From Lachnospiraceae bacterium (GTDB taxonomy: Bacteria > Bacillota > Clostridia > Lachnospirales > Lachnospiraceae): a stretch of 64,000 nt of DNA. The notes below the pieces were generated by a model, which worked only from the letters and a program-made list of their open reading frames with translations, was not told where the DNA came from and made no database searches. Both the position numbers and the translations under genes were made by a program. Positions 17,496 through 24,980 of the stretch are shown piece by piece; the stretch's first letter is position 1, and each line of letters opens with the position of its first letter. Where the stretch lies: positions 1 through 64,000 of the forward strand of contig JAILOV010000010.1 in the NCBI GenBank assembly GCA_024690605.1, given 5' to 3'.

Positions 17496-18010
17496 ACGCT
17501 CTCCTTCCCGATCTCCGCCTGATAGGCGCGCAGGGTGTTCTCGTCGAAGCAGACCCATTCGATCCGATCGAATGCCTGCGGATGTTCCCGGACAAAGATG
17601 TTCACTTCCTGCACCGCTGCCGAAGCGGCAAGGGTTATGGGATAGCCGTACACACCGGTGGAAATCGACGGAAAAGCGATCGTTCGGATGCCCCGGTCCA
17701 TGGCAATGGAAAGTGTGTTACGGTAACAGTTTCGCAAAAGTGCCGGTTCACCGCCGTTACCGCCCTGCCAGATCGGTCCGACGGTATGGATGACATATTT
17801 ACAGGGCAGCTCATACGCCCCCGTGATCTTGGCCTCGCCGGTCCTGCAGCCGTTTAAGGTGCGGCATTCTTCCAGCAGGCGCGGTCCGGCAGCCCGGTGG
17901 ATTGCCCCGTCGACACCGCCGCCGCCCAGGAGAGACGAATTGGCAGCGTTCACGATCGCTTCCACATCATGCTGTTTTGTGATATCACCGAGGATCGCCC
18001 TGATCTCCAT
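17492..18010 (-). CDS. Macrodomain protein (ADP-ribose hydrolase type)
   Basis: A 172-residue stand-alone macrodomain of the MacroD/YmdB type. The ADP-ribose pocket is intact: GDIT (8-11), [19 protein letters not shown] (19-37) and ISTGVYGYP (116-124). Such enzymes hydrolyse O-acetyl-ADP-ribose or remove ADP-ribose from Glu/Asp side chains. It overlaps the methyltransferase by 4 bases, so the two are co-translated. An ADP-ribosyltransferase is not visible nearby. Confidence 0.94.
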   Translation of the reverse strand: MEIRAILGDITKQHDVEAIVNAANSSLLGGGGVDGAIHRAAGPRLLEECRTLNGCRTGEAKITGAYELPCKYVIHTVGPIWQGGNGGEPALLRNCYRNTLSIAMDRGIRTIAFPSISTGVYGYPITLAASAAVQEVNIFVREHPQAFDRIEWVCFDENTLRAYQAEIGKESV

Positions 18011-18031
18011 AACCGCAGTTCACCCGTCTTC

Positions 18032-18284
18032 CTACCGTCTTCTTTCGATATTGTTCTCTTTGTAGTACTTTTCCTTCTCCGTGTACATGTCCGCATCCGC
18101 CTTATGCTCGATCGCGTCGATCTTGAGGTCCGGATGATCCTTATGCGTGGCATATCCCACCGACATGGTCATAGATCTCGGCCATGGAATCAAGGATCCC
18201 CATCTTCTCCTCCATGACCGCTTCCTGTTCCCTGATAAAGGCATATTGATGGAACTGCTCCTTGAAATTCTCCCGAATACCCCG
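18032..18284 (-). pseudogene. Degraded GGDEF-domain gene remnant
   Basis: Two frames together recall a diguanylate cyclase that lost its middle. The first (from 18284) reads a helical stretch containing IREQEAVMEEKMGILDSM. The second, joined by a frame change near 18165, gives MSVGYATHKDHPDL, then ADADMYTEKEKYYKEN and a stop at 18032, the normal C-terminal end of a GGDEF domain. The GGDEF signature itself is missing, so no cyclase activity is possible. Confidence 0.65.
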
Positions 18285-18298
18285 TCACAGACAACAGA

Positions 18299-18328
18299 AT
18301 TGTAAGTTACGGACCGCTCCCGTGTCAA
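18299..18328 (-). promoter_or_regulatory. Promoter reading into the relic and macrodomain operon
   Basis: -35 TTGACA (18328-18323), 18-base spacer, -10 TACAAT (18304-18299). With the GGDEF gene broken, its probable useful cargo is now the macrodomain, methyltransferase and GNAT genes. Confidence 0.65.
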
Positions 18329-18343
18329 ACGCCCCGATCCGTT

Positions 18344-18931
18344 TCAATACTCCACCTTAACCGTATCCAGTCCGTACTGTTCCCTGAATCGCTTTTCGTC
18401 ATCGGGGTCCCGGATCAGCATCACCTCAGTAAAACGGCCGTCTGTTTTGTTTTTGAATCCGGCAACCTTCTCGCCCGTGCAGATCGAACTCCGTATGATC
18501 GCCACCTGCGTTTCCGGATCAAACCGAACGGTTCCCGAAAGAGGCTGTTCCCCGGCGGATGCTTTGCAACGCTCCCGCAGCCTCCTGATGTTCAGCCAAC
18601 CGTACAGAAACCAGATATAGAAGTACCAGAAAACAAGCGTGACTGCCGGATAATCCAGTCCGGCGATCTTCATGATGATCGCTGTGAGGAGCATCCCCAT
18701 CGAAAACAAATGGAACCGGATCTGTTTTTCCTTCCTGTCCAGGATCAGATGGAGGATCGTTGCCGGCAGAAAGGAATAGTCCATGCAGACCACAAGGATG
18801 CCGACAAAGCCATACCACTTCAGGGTCATCCCCTCGTAGAACACGCCGGCGATGGCAAGCGTCGTGGCGACAAACACAAAAACATCGATCACCCCGGTGA
18901 TCCTTCGCAGTTTTTCCATTCTTTCCGTCAC
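18344..18931 (-). CDS. Unknown membrane protein with soluble tail
   Basis: A 195-residue protein with four predicted membrane helices in the first 120 residues, then a soluble C-terminal tail of about 70 residues (residues 125-195) containing VRFDPETQVAII. I do not recognise a family. The frame opens at GTG 18931, with ATG 18919 as an alternative. A tiny frame (MPLYGVEG) stops across the GTG and may couple translation. It is divergent from the ABC-F gene. Function unknown. Confidence 0.6.
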   Translation of the reverse strand: MTERMEKLRRITGVIDVFVFVATTLAIAGVFYEGMTLKWYGFVGILVVCMDYSFLPATILHLILDRKEKQIRFHLFSMGMLLTAIIMKIAGLDYPAVTLVFWYFYIWFLYGWLNIRRLRERCKASAGEQPLSGTVRFDPETQVAIIRSSICTGEKVAGFKNKTDGRFTEVMLIRDPDDEKRFREQYGLDTVKVEY

Positions 18932-19012
18932 CCTTCCACCCCGTAAAGGGGCATTCCATTCCCGGTTACCTGACCAGACGTTTCCTCCTTGCGAAACGAA
19001 ATCGACAAACCA

Positions 19013-19041
19013 ATTATACCGCTGTCAGGATGAAATGGAAA
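19013..19041 (-). promoter_or_regulatory. Promoter of the unknown membrane protein
   Basis: -35 TTTCCA (19041-19036), 17-base spacer, consensus -10 TATAAT (19018-19013). It is back to back with the plus-strand ABC-F promoter, with only four bases between the two -35 boxes. AAGGAGG lies downstream at about 18985-18991. Confidence 0.6.
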
Positions 19042-19045
19042 CTGG

Positions 19046-19074
19046 TTGAATCCTGCGGGGCAACGTGTTATAAT
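19046..19074 (+). promoter_or_regulatory. ABC-F gene promoter
   Basis: -35 TTGAAT (19046-19051), 17-base spacer, consensus -10 TATAAT (19069-19074) with extended TG. Predicted start near 19081. Confidence 0.8.
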
Positions 19075-19085
19075 ACGATAGCTTT

Positions 19086-19117
19086 GATCTGCTTCCGGCA
19101 CGGAGCAGATCTTTTTT
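19086..19117 (+). terminator. Attenuator-type terminator in the ABC-F leader
   Basis: Perfect 8-base stem GATCTGCT/AGCAGATC (19086-19093 with 19104-19111), 10-base loop, then six T (19112-19117). It lies between the promoter and the ABC-F start codon, only about 5 bases after the predicted transcription start, so full-length mRNA requires read-through. Confidence 0.8.
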
Positions 19118-19146
19118 GTGCAAAAGGTACGGAAGGGGTGAGGCAT

Positions 19147-20682
19147 ATGGCGCAGATACAGGTGACGGATCTGACATTTTCCTATGACGGCAGCGCCGAT
19201 GATGTCCTGAAGGATGTGAACTTTAACATCGATACGGACTGGAAGCTCGGCCTCATCGGACGGAACGGGAAAGGCAAGACCACTCTCCTTAAGCTGTTTA
19301 TGGGAAGATACGAGTATCGCGGGAGCATCACCGCAGGGACCCGTTTTGATTATTTCCCCTATCCGGTGACAGAAGAAGACCGGAAAAAGGACGCCGCGGA
19401 TCTGATCGAAAAATGGAAACCGCAGGTGGAGATCTGGCAGGTACTGATCCAGATGAACCAGCTGAAAATGGATCCGGAATGCCTCTACCGCCCCTTTGAA
19501 ACACTCAGCTTCGGCGAGCGGACCCGTGTCATGCTGGCTGTTCTGTTCGCAGATGAAAACGAATTCCTGCTGATCGATGAACCGACCAATCATCTGGACA
19601 CCACGGCACGCGACATCGTCAAGGAATATCTGGCCGGAAAGAAGGGCTTCATCCTCGTGTCCCACGACCGGGATCTGCTGGACGGCGTCTGCGATCATGT
19701 CCTGGTGCTGAACCGGGCGACTGTGGAGGTGCAGGCCGGCAACTTTTCCACCTGGTGGGAAAACAAGGAAAAGACGGATGCTTTCCGGCAGGCCGAGAAC
19801 GAGAAGCACATCAAAGAGATCGGGAAGCTCAAAGCGGCAGCGGACCGGACCGGCCGCTGGGCAGACAAGAACGAAGGCACAAAGATCGGCTTTGATCCGA
19901 TCAAAGAAAATGACCGGAGCATCTCCACAAGATCCTATATCGGGGCAAAGACAAAGAAGATGCAGGCGCGTGTCAAGGCAGCCGAAACACGGATCGAGAG
20001 AGAGATCGAAGAAAAGGAAGGGCTGCTTCAGGATATCGAGCAGGTGACGGACCTGAAGCTCATGCCGCTCCGGTTTCACAAAGAAGTGCTGATCGAGGCA
20101 CGGGATCTCTCGCTCCGCTATGCCGATGCCGGGCAGGCATTGTTTGACGGCCTGCGTTTTCAGGTACGGCGCGGTGAGCGGGTCGTTCTTTCCGGTGAAA
20201 ACGGATGCGGAAAATCCAGTATCCTGCGCGCCGTTCTTGATCCGGCCGAAGACACGGATCATGAGCGGGATTCGGAGCTGCTTGTTTCCGGGGATCTGTC
20301 GGTGGCATCGGGCCTCATCATCTCCCGCGTCAGTCAGGACACTTCCTTCCTGTCGGGCACGCTCCGGGATTTCTGTAAAGAAAGAGATCTGGACGAAAGC
20401 CTGTTTCTGGCGGTGCTCAGGCAGCTGGATCTGTCCAGGGAGCAGTTCGTCAAGAACATGGAGGACTTTTCCGAAGGCCAGAAAAAGAAGGTGCTCATAG
20501 CGGCGAGTCTGATCACGCCGGCCCATCTCTACATCTGGGACGAACCGCTCAACTACATCGATGTGTTCTCCCGGATGCAGATTGAAAAGCTGATCCTTAC
20601 ATATGAACCGACGATGCTCCTTGTCGAACACGATGTCCGCTTTCAGGAACAAGTCGCGACAGAGGTGATCCGGCTCGGATAA
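19147..20682 (+). CDS. Lsa-type ABC-F ribosomal protection protein
   Basis: A 511-residue ABC-F ATPase without membrane segments. ABC1 has Walker A GRNGKGKTT (38-46), LSFGERT and LLIDEPTNH; a charged linker (about 205-315) follows; ABC2 has Walker A GENGCGKSS (350-358), FSEGQKKKV and IWDEP. Order and local sequence resemble Lsa proteins, which dislodge lincosamides, streptogramin A and pleuromutilins from the ribosome. Resistance is inferred only. The start at 19147 follows GGAAGGGGTGAGG; an in-frame ATG at 19030 is upstream of the promoter. An attenuator hairpin suggests inducible expression. Confidence 0.88.
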   Translation: MAQIQVTDLTFSYDGSADDVLKDVNFNIDTDWKLGLIGRNGKGKTTLLKLFMGRYEYRGSITAGTRFDYFPYPVTEEDRKKDAADLIEKWKPQVEIWQVLIQMNQLKMDPECLYRPFETLSFGERTRVMLAVLFADENEFLLIDEPTNHLDTTARDIVKEYLAGKKGFILVSHDRDLLDGVCDHVLVLNRATVEVQAGNFSTWWENKEKTDAFRQAENEKHIKEIGKLKAAADRTGRWADKNEGTKIGFDPIKENDRSISTRSYIGAKTKKMQARVKAAETRIEREIEEKEGLLQDIEQVTDLKLMPLRFHKEVLIEARDLSLRYADAGQALFDGLRFQVRRGERVVLSGENGCGKSSILRAVLDPAEDTDHERDSELLVSGDLSVASGLIISRVSQDTSFLSGTLRDFCKERDLDESLFLAVLRQLDLSREQFVKNMEDFSEGQKKKVLIAASLITPAHLYIWDEPLNYIDVFSRMQIEKLILTYEPTMLLVEHDVRFQEQVATEVIRLG

Positions 20683-20690
20683 CGCCGCGG

Positions 20691-22001
20691 TTAAACCCGG
20701 AACCTGTCGATCAGTCCGCGGTCCCGGAGCGTCTGCACGGTCTTTAAGATCCCGATCTTCGCGTGCGGCCAGGTGAGCCCGCCCTGGAAATAGACGTTAT
20801 AGGGCGGCTTCATCGGCCCGTCCGCGGAAAGCTCGATGGAGGAACCGGACACAAAGGCGCCTGCCGCCATGATGACCGGTGCGTCATAACCCGGCATATC
20901 CCACGGTTCGGGACGCACATGCGCATCGACCGGTGCGGCCGACTGGATCCCCTCGCAGAACGCACACAGGCATTCCGGCGTCTTCAAAGTGACCGCCTGG
21001 ATGATGTCAAAGCGGGGTTCCGAGGCCGACGGATAGCAGGAAAAGCCGAGCCGCTCATAAAGGTTTGCTGCAAAGATCGCCCCCTTCAGTGCCGAAGCCG
21101 TCACCGTCGGTGCAAGGAACAGTCCCTGATAGAAGGCAGGCAGCGCCGAAAGCGAGGCGCCGACTTCCTTGCCGAGTCCGGGCGACGTCAGCCTTCTCGC
21201 GGCATTTTCGATACAGGTCTTCTTCCCGGCGAGATACCCGCCGATCGGTGCCAGTCCGCCGCCGGGATTCTTGATGAGCGAGCCGACGACCAGATCCGCA
21301 CCGACATCCGACGGTTCGATCGTCTGCACAAATTCGCCGTAACAGTTGTCGACCATGACGATCACATCGCTTTTCACTTCACGGATCATCCGGATCAGTT
21401 CCCCGATCCGCTCGCAGGACAGCGTGGGTCTGGTCTGATACCCCTTGGATCGCTGGATCGTGATGAGCTTTGTCCGCTCGTTGACCGCCTGCCGGATGCC
21501 CTCGGTATCGAAACTGCCATCCGGCTTGAGATCCACCTGCCGGTAGGTGACGCCGTATTCCGCAAGCGATCCCATGGACGGCCGGATGCCGATCACCTCT
21601 TCCAGCGTGTCATAGGGCTTGCCGACCGGCGACAGAAGCTCATCTCCGGGACGCAGGTTCGACATCAGCGCCAGCGCCAGCGCATGGGTCCCGCATGTGA
21701 TCTGCGGTCTGACCAGCGCATCCTCGGTGTGAAACAGTTCCGCGTAGACATGCTCCAGCGTCTCCCTGCCGATATCGCCGTAACCATAACCGGTCGTGCC
21801 GAGGAGGCACGCCTCGCTCACCTTGGCGTTCTGCATCGCATGCAGGACACGCGCCTGATTGATCTCCGCCACCGCATCGATCTCTGCAAAACGGTCCTTC
21901 AGCTCCGCGAGCGTCTTCTCCCCGAAATCGAGCACGTCGTCGGTGAAGCCGAGCTCCCGAAAGGCGCTGCGGGAGGAAGATTCGATTGATTCTAATGCCA
22001 T
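20691..22001 (-). CDS. YnbB-family PLP enzyme (methionine gamma-lyase-like)
   Basis: A 436-residue fold-type I PLP enzyme of the aluminium-resistance/YnbB family. Lys244 in GSLIKNPGGG is the likely Schiff-base lysine, with DNCYGEF (218-224) as the Asp region. Family members are annotated as methionine gamma-lyase or cystathionine beta-lyase relatives, but the substrate is unproven. It directly follows miaA, the usual Firmicute arrangement, and is the last gene of the miaB-mutSL-miaA transcript, convergent with the ABC-F gene. Confidence 0.88.
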   Translation of the reverse strand: MALESIESSSRSAFRELGFTDDVLDFGEKTLAELKDRFAEIDAVAEINQARVLHAMQNAKVSEACLLGTTGYGYGDIGRETLEHVYAELFHTEDALVRPQITCGTHALALALMSNLRPGDELLSPVGKPYDTLEEVIGIRPSMGSLAEYGVTYRQVDLKPDGSFDTEGIRQAVNERTKLITIQRSKGYQTRPTLSCERIGELIRMIREVKSDVIVMVDNCYGEFVQTIEPSDVGADLVVGSLIKNPGGGLAPIGGYLAGKKTCIENAARRLTSPGLGKEVGASLSALPAFYQGLFLAPTVTASALKGAIFAANLYERLGFSCYPSASEPRFDIIQAVTLKTPECLCAFCEGIQSAAPVDAHVRPEPWDMPGYDAPVIMAAGAFVSGSSIELSADGPMKPPYNVYFQGGLTWPHAKIGILKTVQTLRDRGLIDRFRV

Positions 22002-22013
22002 TTTCTCTGTCTC

Positions 22014-22988
22014 CTATATTTTCCACGCCGTCTTACACTGCTTCAGCATCTCCTCCAGGATCGCCCCGTCATCCTTAAACTCCCGCCGATCCAGCCACCG
22101 CACGTCGCGTTCTCTTTTGAACCACGTGATCTGTCGCTTCGCGAAATGTCTGGTCTCCGTTTTGATCGCAGTAACCGCCTCGTCAAAGGAACACGATCCG
22201 TGCAGGTACGCAGCCATCTGCCGGTAGCCCAGTCCCTGCATCGAAACCTCGTCACCGGTGAGACCGGCCGCGAAAAGCCCGCGGACCTCCCCCTCCAGTC
22301 CGCCGGCGATCATCTCATCGACCCGCCGGTTGATCCGCTCATAAAGCTTCGCCCGGTCATCGGTGAGAACAAAACACAGGAAATCAAAGGGCGATTCCTT
22401 GACCCGCTGGGATGCGTTGTGATCGCTGATCCGTTCTCCCGTCAGATGATGGAATTCAAGGGCCCGGATCACACGCTTGACATTGTGCGCATGGATCGCT
22501 TCCGCGGCTTCCGGATCGACCGCCCGCAGCTCTTCGTGAAGCGCACGAACGGCGTCTTCACCCTCTCTGACCACGCGTTCCTCGAGTTCCTTCCTGTAGG
22601 CTCCGCCGTCTTCGCTGTCGGTAAAATCCACCTGATACAGGACCGCCTGGATGTAGAATCCCGTGCCGCCGACCAGAATGGGAAGATTGCCGCGCGAAGC
22701 GATCTCATCGATCTTATGTAACGCCATCTTCTGGAAAGCGTAGACATGAAAATCATCCGTCGGGTCCAGCACATCGATCAGATGATGCGGAACGCCGTCC
22801 ATGTCCTCCGGACGGATCTTGTCCGTTCCGATATCCATCCCGCGATAGACCTGCATAGAGTCCGCCGAAATGATCTCCCCCGAGAGCGCGTGGGCAAGTG
22901 CGATCGAGAGCTTCGTCTTGCCGACGGCCGTCGGTCCTGTCAGCACGAGAAGGGGCTGTCTCCTTTTTTCTCCGGATCCGCTGTCCAT
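22014..22988 (-). CDS. miaA: tRNA dimethylallyltransferase
   Basis: A 324-residue MiaA that adds a dimethylallyl group to A37 of tRNAs reading UNN codons. The P-loop is GPTAVGKT (18-25), with SADSMQVYRGMDIGT and the DVLDP segment following. It provides the substrate for MiaB, encoded in the same operon, which methylthiolates i6A37. It sits 9 bases after mutL. Confidence 0.96.
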   Translation of the reverse strand: MDSGSGEKRRQPLLVLTGPTAVGKTKLSIALAHALSGEIISADSMQVYRGMDIGTDKIRPEDMDGVPHHLIDVLDPTDDFHVYAFQKMALHKIDEIASRGNLPILVGGTGFYIQAVLYQVDFTDSEDGGAYRKELEERVVREGEDAVRALHEELRAVDPEAAEAIHAHNVKRVIRALEFHHLTGERISDHNASQRVKESPFDFLCFVLTDDRAKLYERINRRVDEMIAGGLEGEVRGLFAAGLTGDEVSMQGLGYRQMAAYLHGSCSFDEAVTAIKTETRHFAKRQITWFKRERDVRWLDRREFKDDGAILEEMLKQCKTAWKI

Positions 22989-22997
22989 GAAACCGCC

Positions 22998-24980
22998 TCA
23001 GTCCACGACGCGCTTAAAGCGCTTTTCGATCTCGAACCGGCTCATGGAGATGATCGTCGGCCGGCCATGCGGACAATTGTAGGGATTCTCCAGCTTCATC
23101 ATCTCATCGAGCAGCGCGTTCACCTCTTCGAAAGTCATGCGCATATTGCCCTTGACACTGGCCTTGCAGGCCATCCCCGCGATCCGCCCGGTCACCGCCT
23201 GCGGATCTCTCTCCGGCGATGTGTCCTCGGATAGCTCGTCCAATATCTCCAAAAAGAAACCGCGCTCGTTATCAGCTCCGTAGAGATCAACGGGAACCCC
23301 GCGGAGGGCGATCGTGTGCTCCCCAAATTCCTCGATCTCAAATCCCAGCTGTCGGAAGATGTCCGCAAAGCGCTTCACCATCTCCTCCTCTTTAGGGGTC
23401 AGCTGCAGGATCTCCGGCGGCTCGATCAGCTGTGACAGGACCGCATGCTCGTGATAGCGCTTCATCATCCGCTCATAGTTCACCTTTTCATGCGCGGCAT
23501 GCTGGTCCATCAGGAGCATCTGATCCCGCCAGGCGATCACCCAGAAGGTATCGAAGATCTGTCCCAGGATCCTGTATTCCGCGCGGCCGGTCTCCGACAG
23601 GATCCGGTCCGTCCGCGGATCCGCCGCGGAGGAAGCACCGAACAGTCCGGCGTCATCCCGCATCGCGACCGGTTCTTCCGACAGGCCGAAGGCGAGGAGC
23701 GGCTGTGTCGTGCGGCCCGGCGCAGACCGGTCTGATTCCGGGTTTCCTTCCGCCGGACGTGATGAGTCGCTGCCGTAGAGAGACGTCTCCCCGGAAAGCT
23801 CATCCCGGCTCACTCCTGCTCCTGTGAATCCTCTCTCAAACGGTTCCGCGGCCGGGGTGTCCGGATAGCCGTAACGCTGCGCTTCGTTTTCTTCGGCGAA
23901 ACCGAAGCCGAGCGCACTTTCCCGCTTCTCATCAAGAAGCGCATCCGGGATCATCTCCTGCCCGTCCAATACACTTCTCACAGCCCCGGTCAGGAAGGCT
24001 GAGACAGCAAAGGAATTGCGGAACCGCACCTCCATCTTGGACGGATGCACGTTGACATCGACCTCATCCGGCGGGATCTCCAGGAAAAGAACGGCAAAAG
24101 GAAACTTGTGCTGCATCAGATAAGCCCGGTATCCTTCCTCAACCGCCATGGACAGGACGCGGTCACGGACATAGCGACCGTTCACGAAGAACTGCTCAAA
24201 GGAGCGGCTGCCGCGGTTGATGGCGGGCTTCCCGAGATATCCCGACACATGCACGCCGTCTTTTTCCGCATCGATCGGCAGAAGACTCGCGGCCGTGTCG
24301 CGGCCGTAGATCCGGTAGATGTTTTCCTTGAGATCGCCGTTTCCCGAGGTGTGGAAACGGTCCTGATGATTGCTGATGAAACGGAAGGAGATCTCCGGAT
24401 GCGCCAGTGCCAGATGCTCCGCGAGATCGGCGACATGCGTTGCCTCCGTCTGCGGCTTTTTCAGAAATTTGCCACGCGCCGGGGTGTTGTAGAACAGATT
24501 TCGCACGATGATCGTCGTACCGTCCGGCGCGCCGACCTCCTCACAGGAGATCTCGTTACCGCCCTCAATCCGGTAACGCGTGCCGGTGAGTGCGTCGGAA
24601 ACCTTGGTGATCATCTCCACGCGGGCCACCGCGGTGATACTGGAGAGCGCTTCCCCGCGAAATCCCAGGGAATGCAGCGAAGCCAGATCTCCGATCGATG
24701 TGATCTTGCTCGTCGCATGCCTGAGGAATGCCTTTTTCACGTCCTTCGCGGGAATCCCGGTCCCGTTGTCCGTGATGCGGATCATCGTGATCCCGCCGTC
24801 CTCGATCTCCACCGTGATCGCACTTGCGCCGGCATCGATGGCGTTTTCCACCAGTTCCTTGACCGCGTTTGCCGGCCGCTCGATGACCTCACCGGCGGCG
24901 ATCTGATCGACGGTCACCGGATCCAGTTCACGGATCGGCCGGATGGTCATTTCCTTCTGCGGAGAATCTGTCTGCATCAT
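22998..24980 (-). CDS. mutL: DNA mismatch repair protein MutL
   Basis: A 660-residue MutL. The GHKL ATPase shows ELVENAIDAGA (43-53) and DNGTGIP (71-77). A variable linker follows, then a C-terminal domain with the endonuclease motif DQHAAHEKVNYE, so this MutL should nick DNA itself, as expected where MutH is absent. The start at 24980 (ATGATG after GGAAAGGA) overlaps the mutS stop; a frame reaching 25025 is rejected. Confidence 0.95.
   Translation of the reverse strand: MMQTDSPQKEMTIRPIRELDPVTVDQIAAGEVIERPANAVKELVENAIDAGASAITVEIEDGGITMIRITDNGTGIPAKDVKKAFLRHATSKITSIGDLASLHSLGFRGEALSSITAVARVEMITKVSDALTGTRYRIEGGNEISCEEVGAPDGTTIIVRNLFYNTPARGKFLKKPQTEATHVADLAEHLALAHPEISFRFISNHQDRFHTSGNGDLKENIYRIYGRDTAASLLPIDAEKDGVHVSGYLGKPAINRGSRSFEQFFVNGRYVRDRVLSMAVEEGYRAYLMQHKFPFAVLFLEIPPDEVDVNVHPSKMEVRFRNSFAVSAFLTGAVRSVLDGQEMIPDALLDEKRESALGFGFAEENEAQRYGYPDTPAAEPFERGFTGAGVSRDELSGETSLYGSDSSRPAEGNPESDRSAPGRTTQPLLAFGLSEEPVAMRDDAGLFGASSAADPRTDRILSETGRAEYRILGQIFDTFWVIAWRDQMLLMDQHAAHEKVNYERMMKRYHEHAVLSQLIEPPEILQLTPKEEEMVKRFADIFRQLGFEIEEFGEHTIALRGVPVDLYGADNERGFFLEILDELSEDTSPERDPQAVTGRIAGMACKASVKGNMRMTFEEVNALLDEMMKLENPYNCPHGRPTIISMSRFEIEKRFKRVVD

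Noticed and set aside
19030-19146. In-frame N-terminal extension or leader peptide of the ABC-F gene from ATG 19030
   Set aside because: It starts upstream of the predicted -35 and spans the promoter and terminator hairpin. The Lsa-like sequence begins at 19147 after a good ribosome site.
18928-20652. 574-residue open frame antisense to the ABC-F gene
   Set aside because: It lies wholly opposite a gene with complete ABC-F motifs, has no ribosome site at its start and resembles no family. It is a by-product of codon bias.
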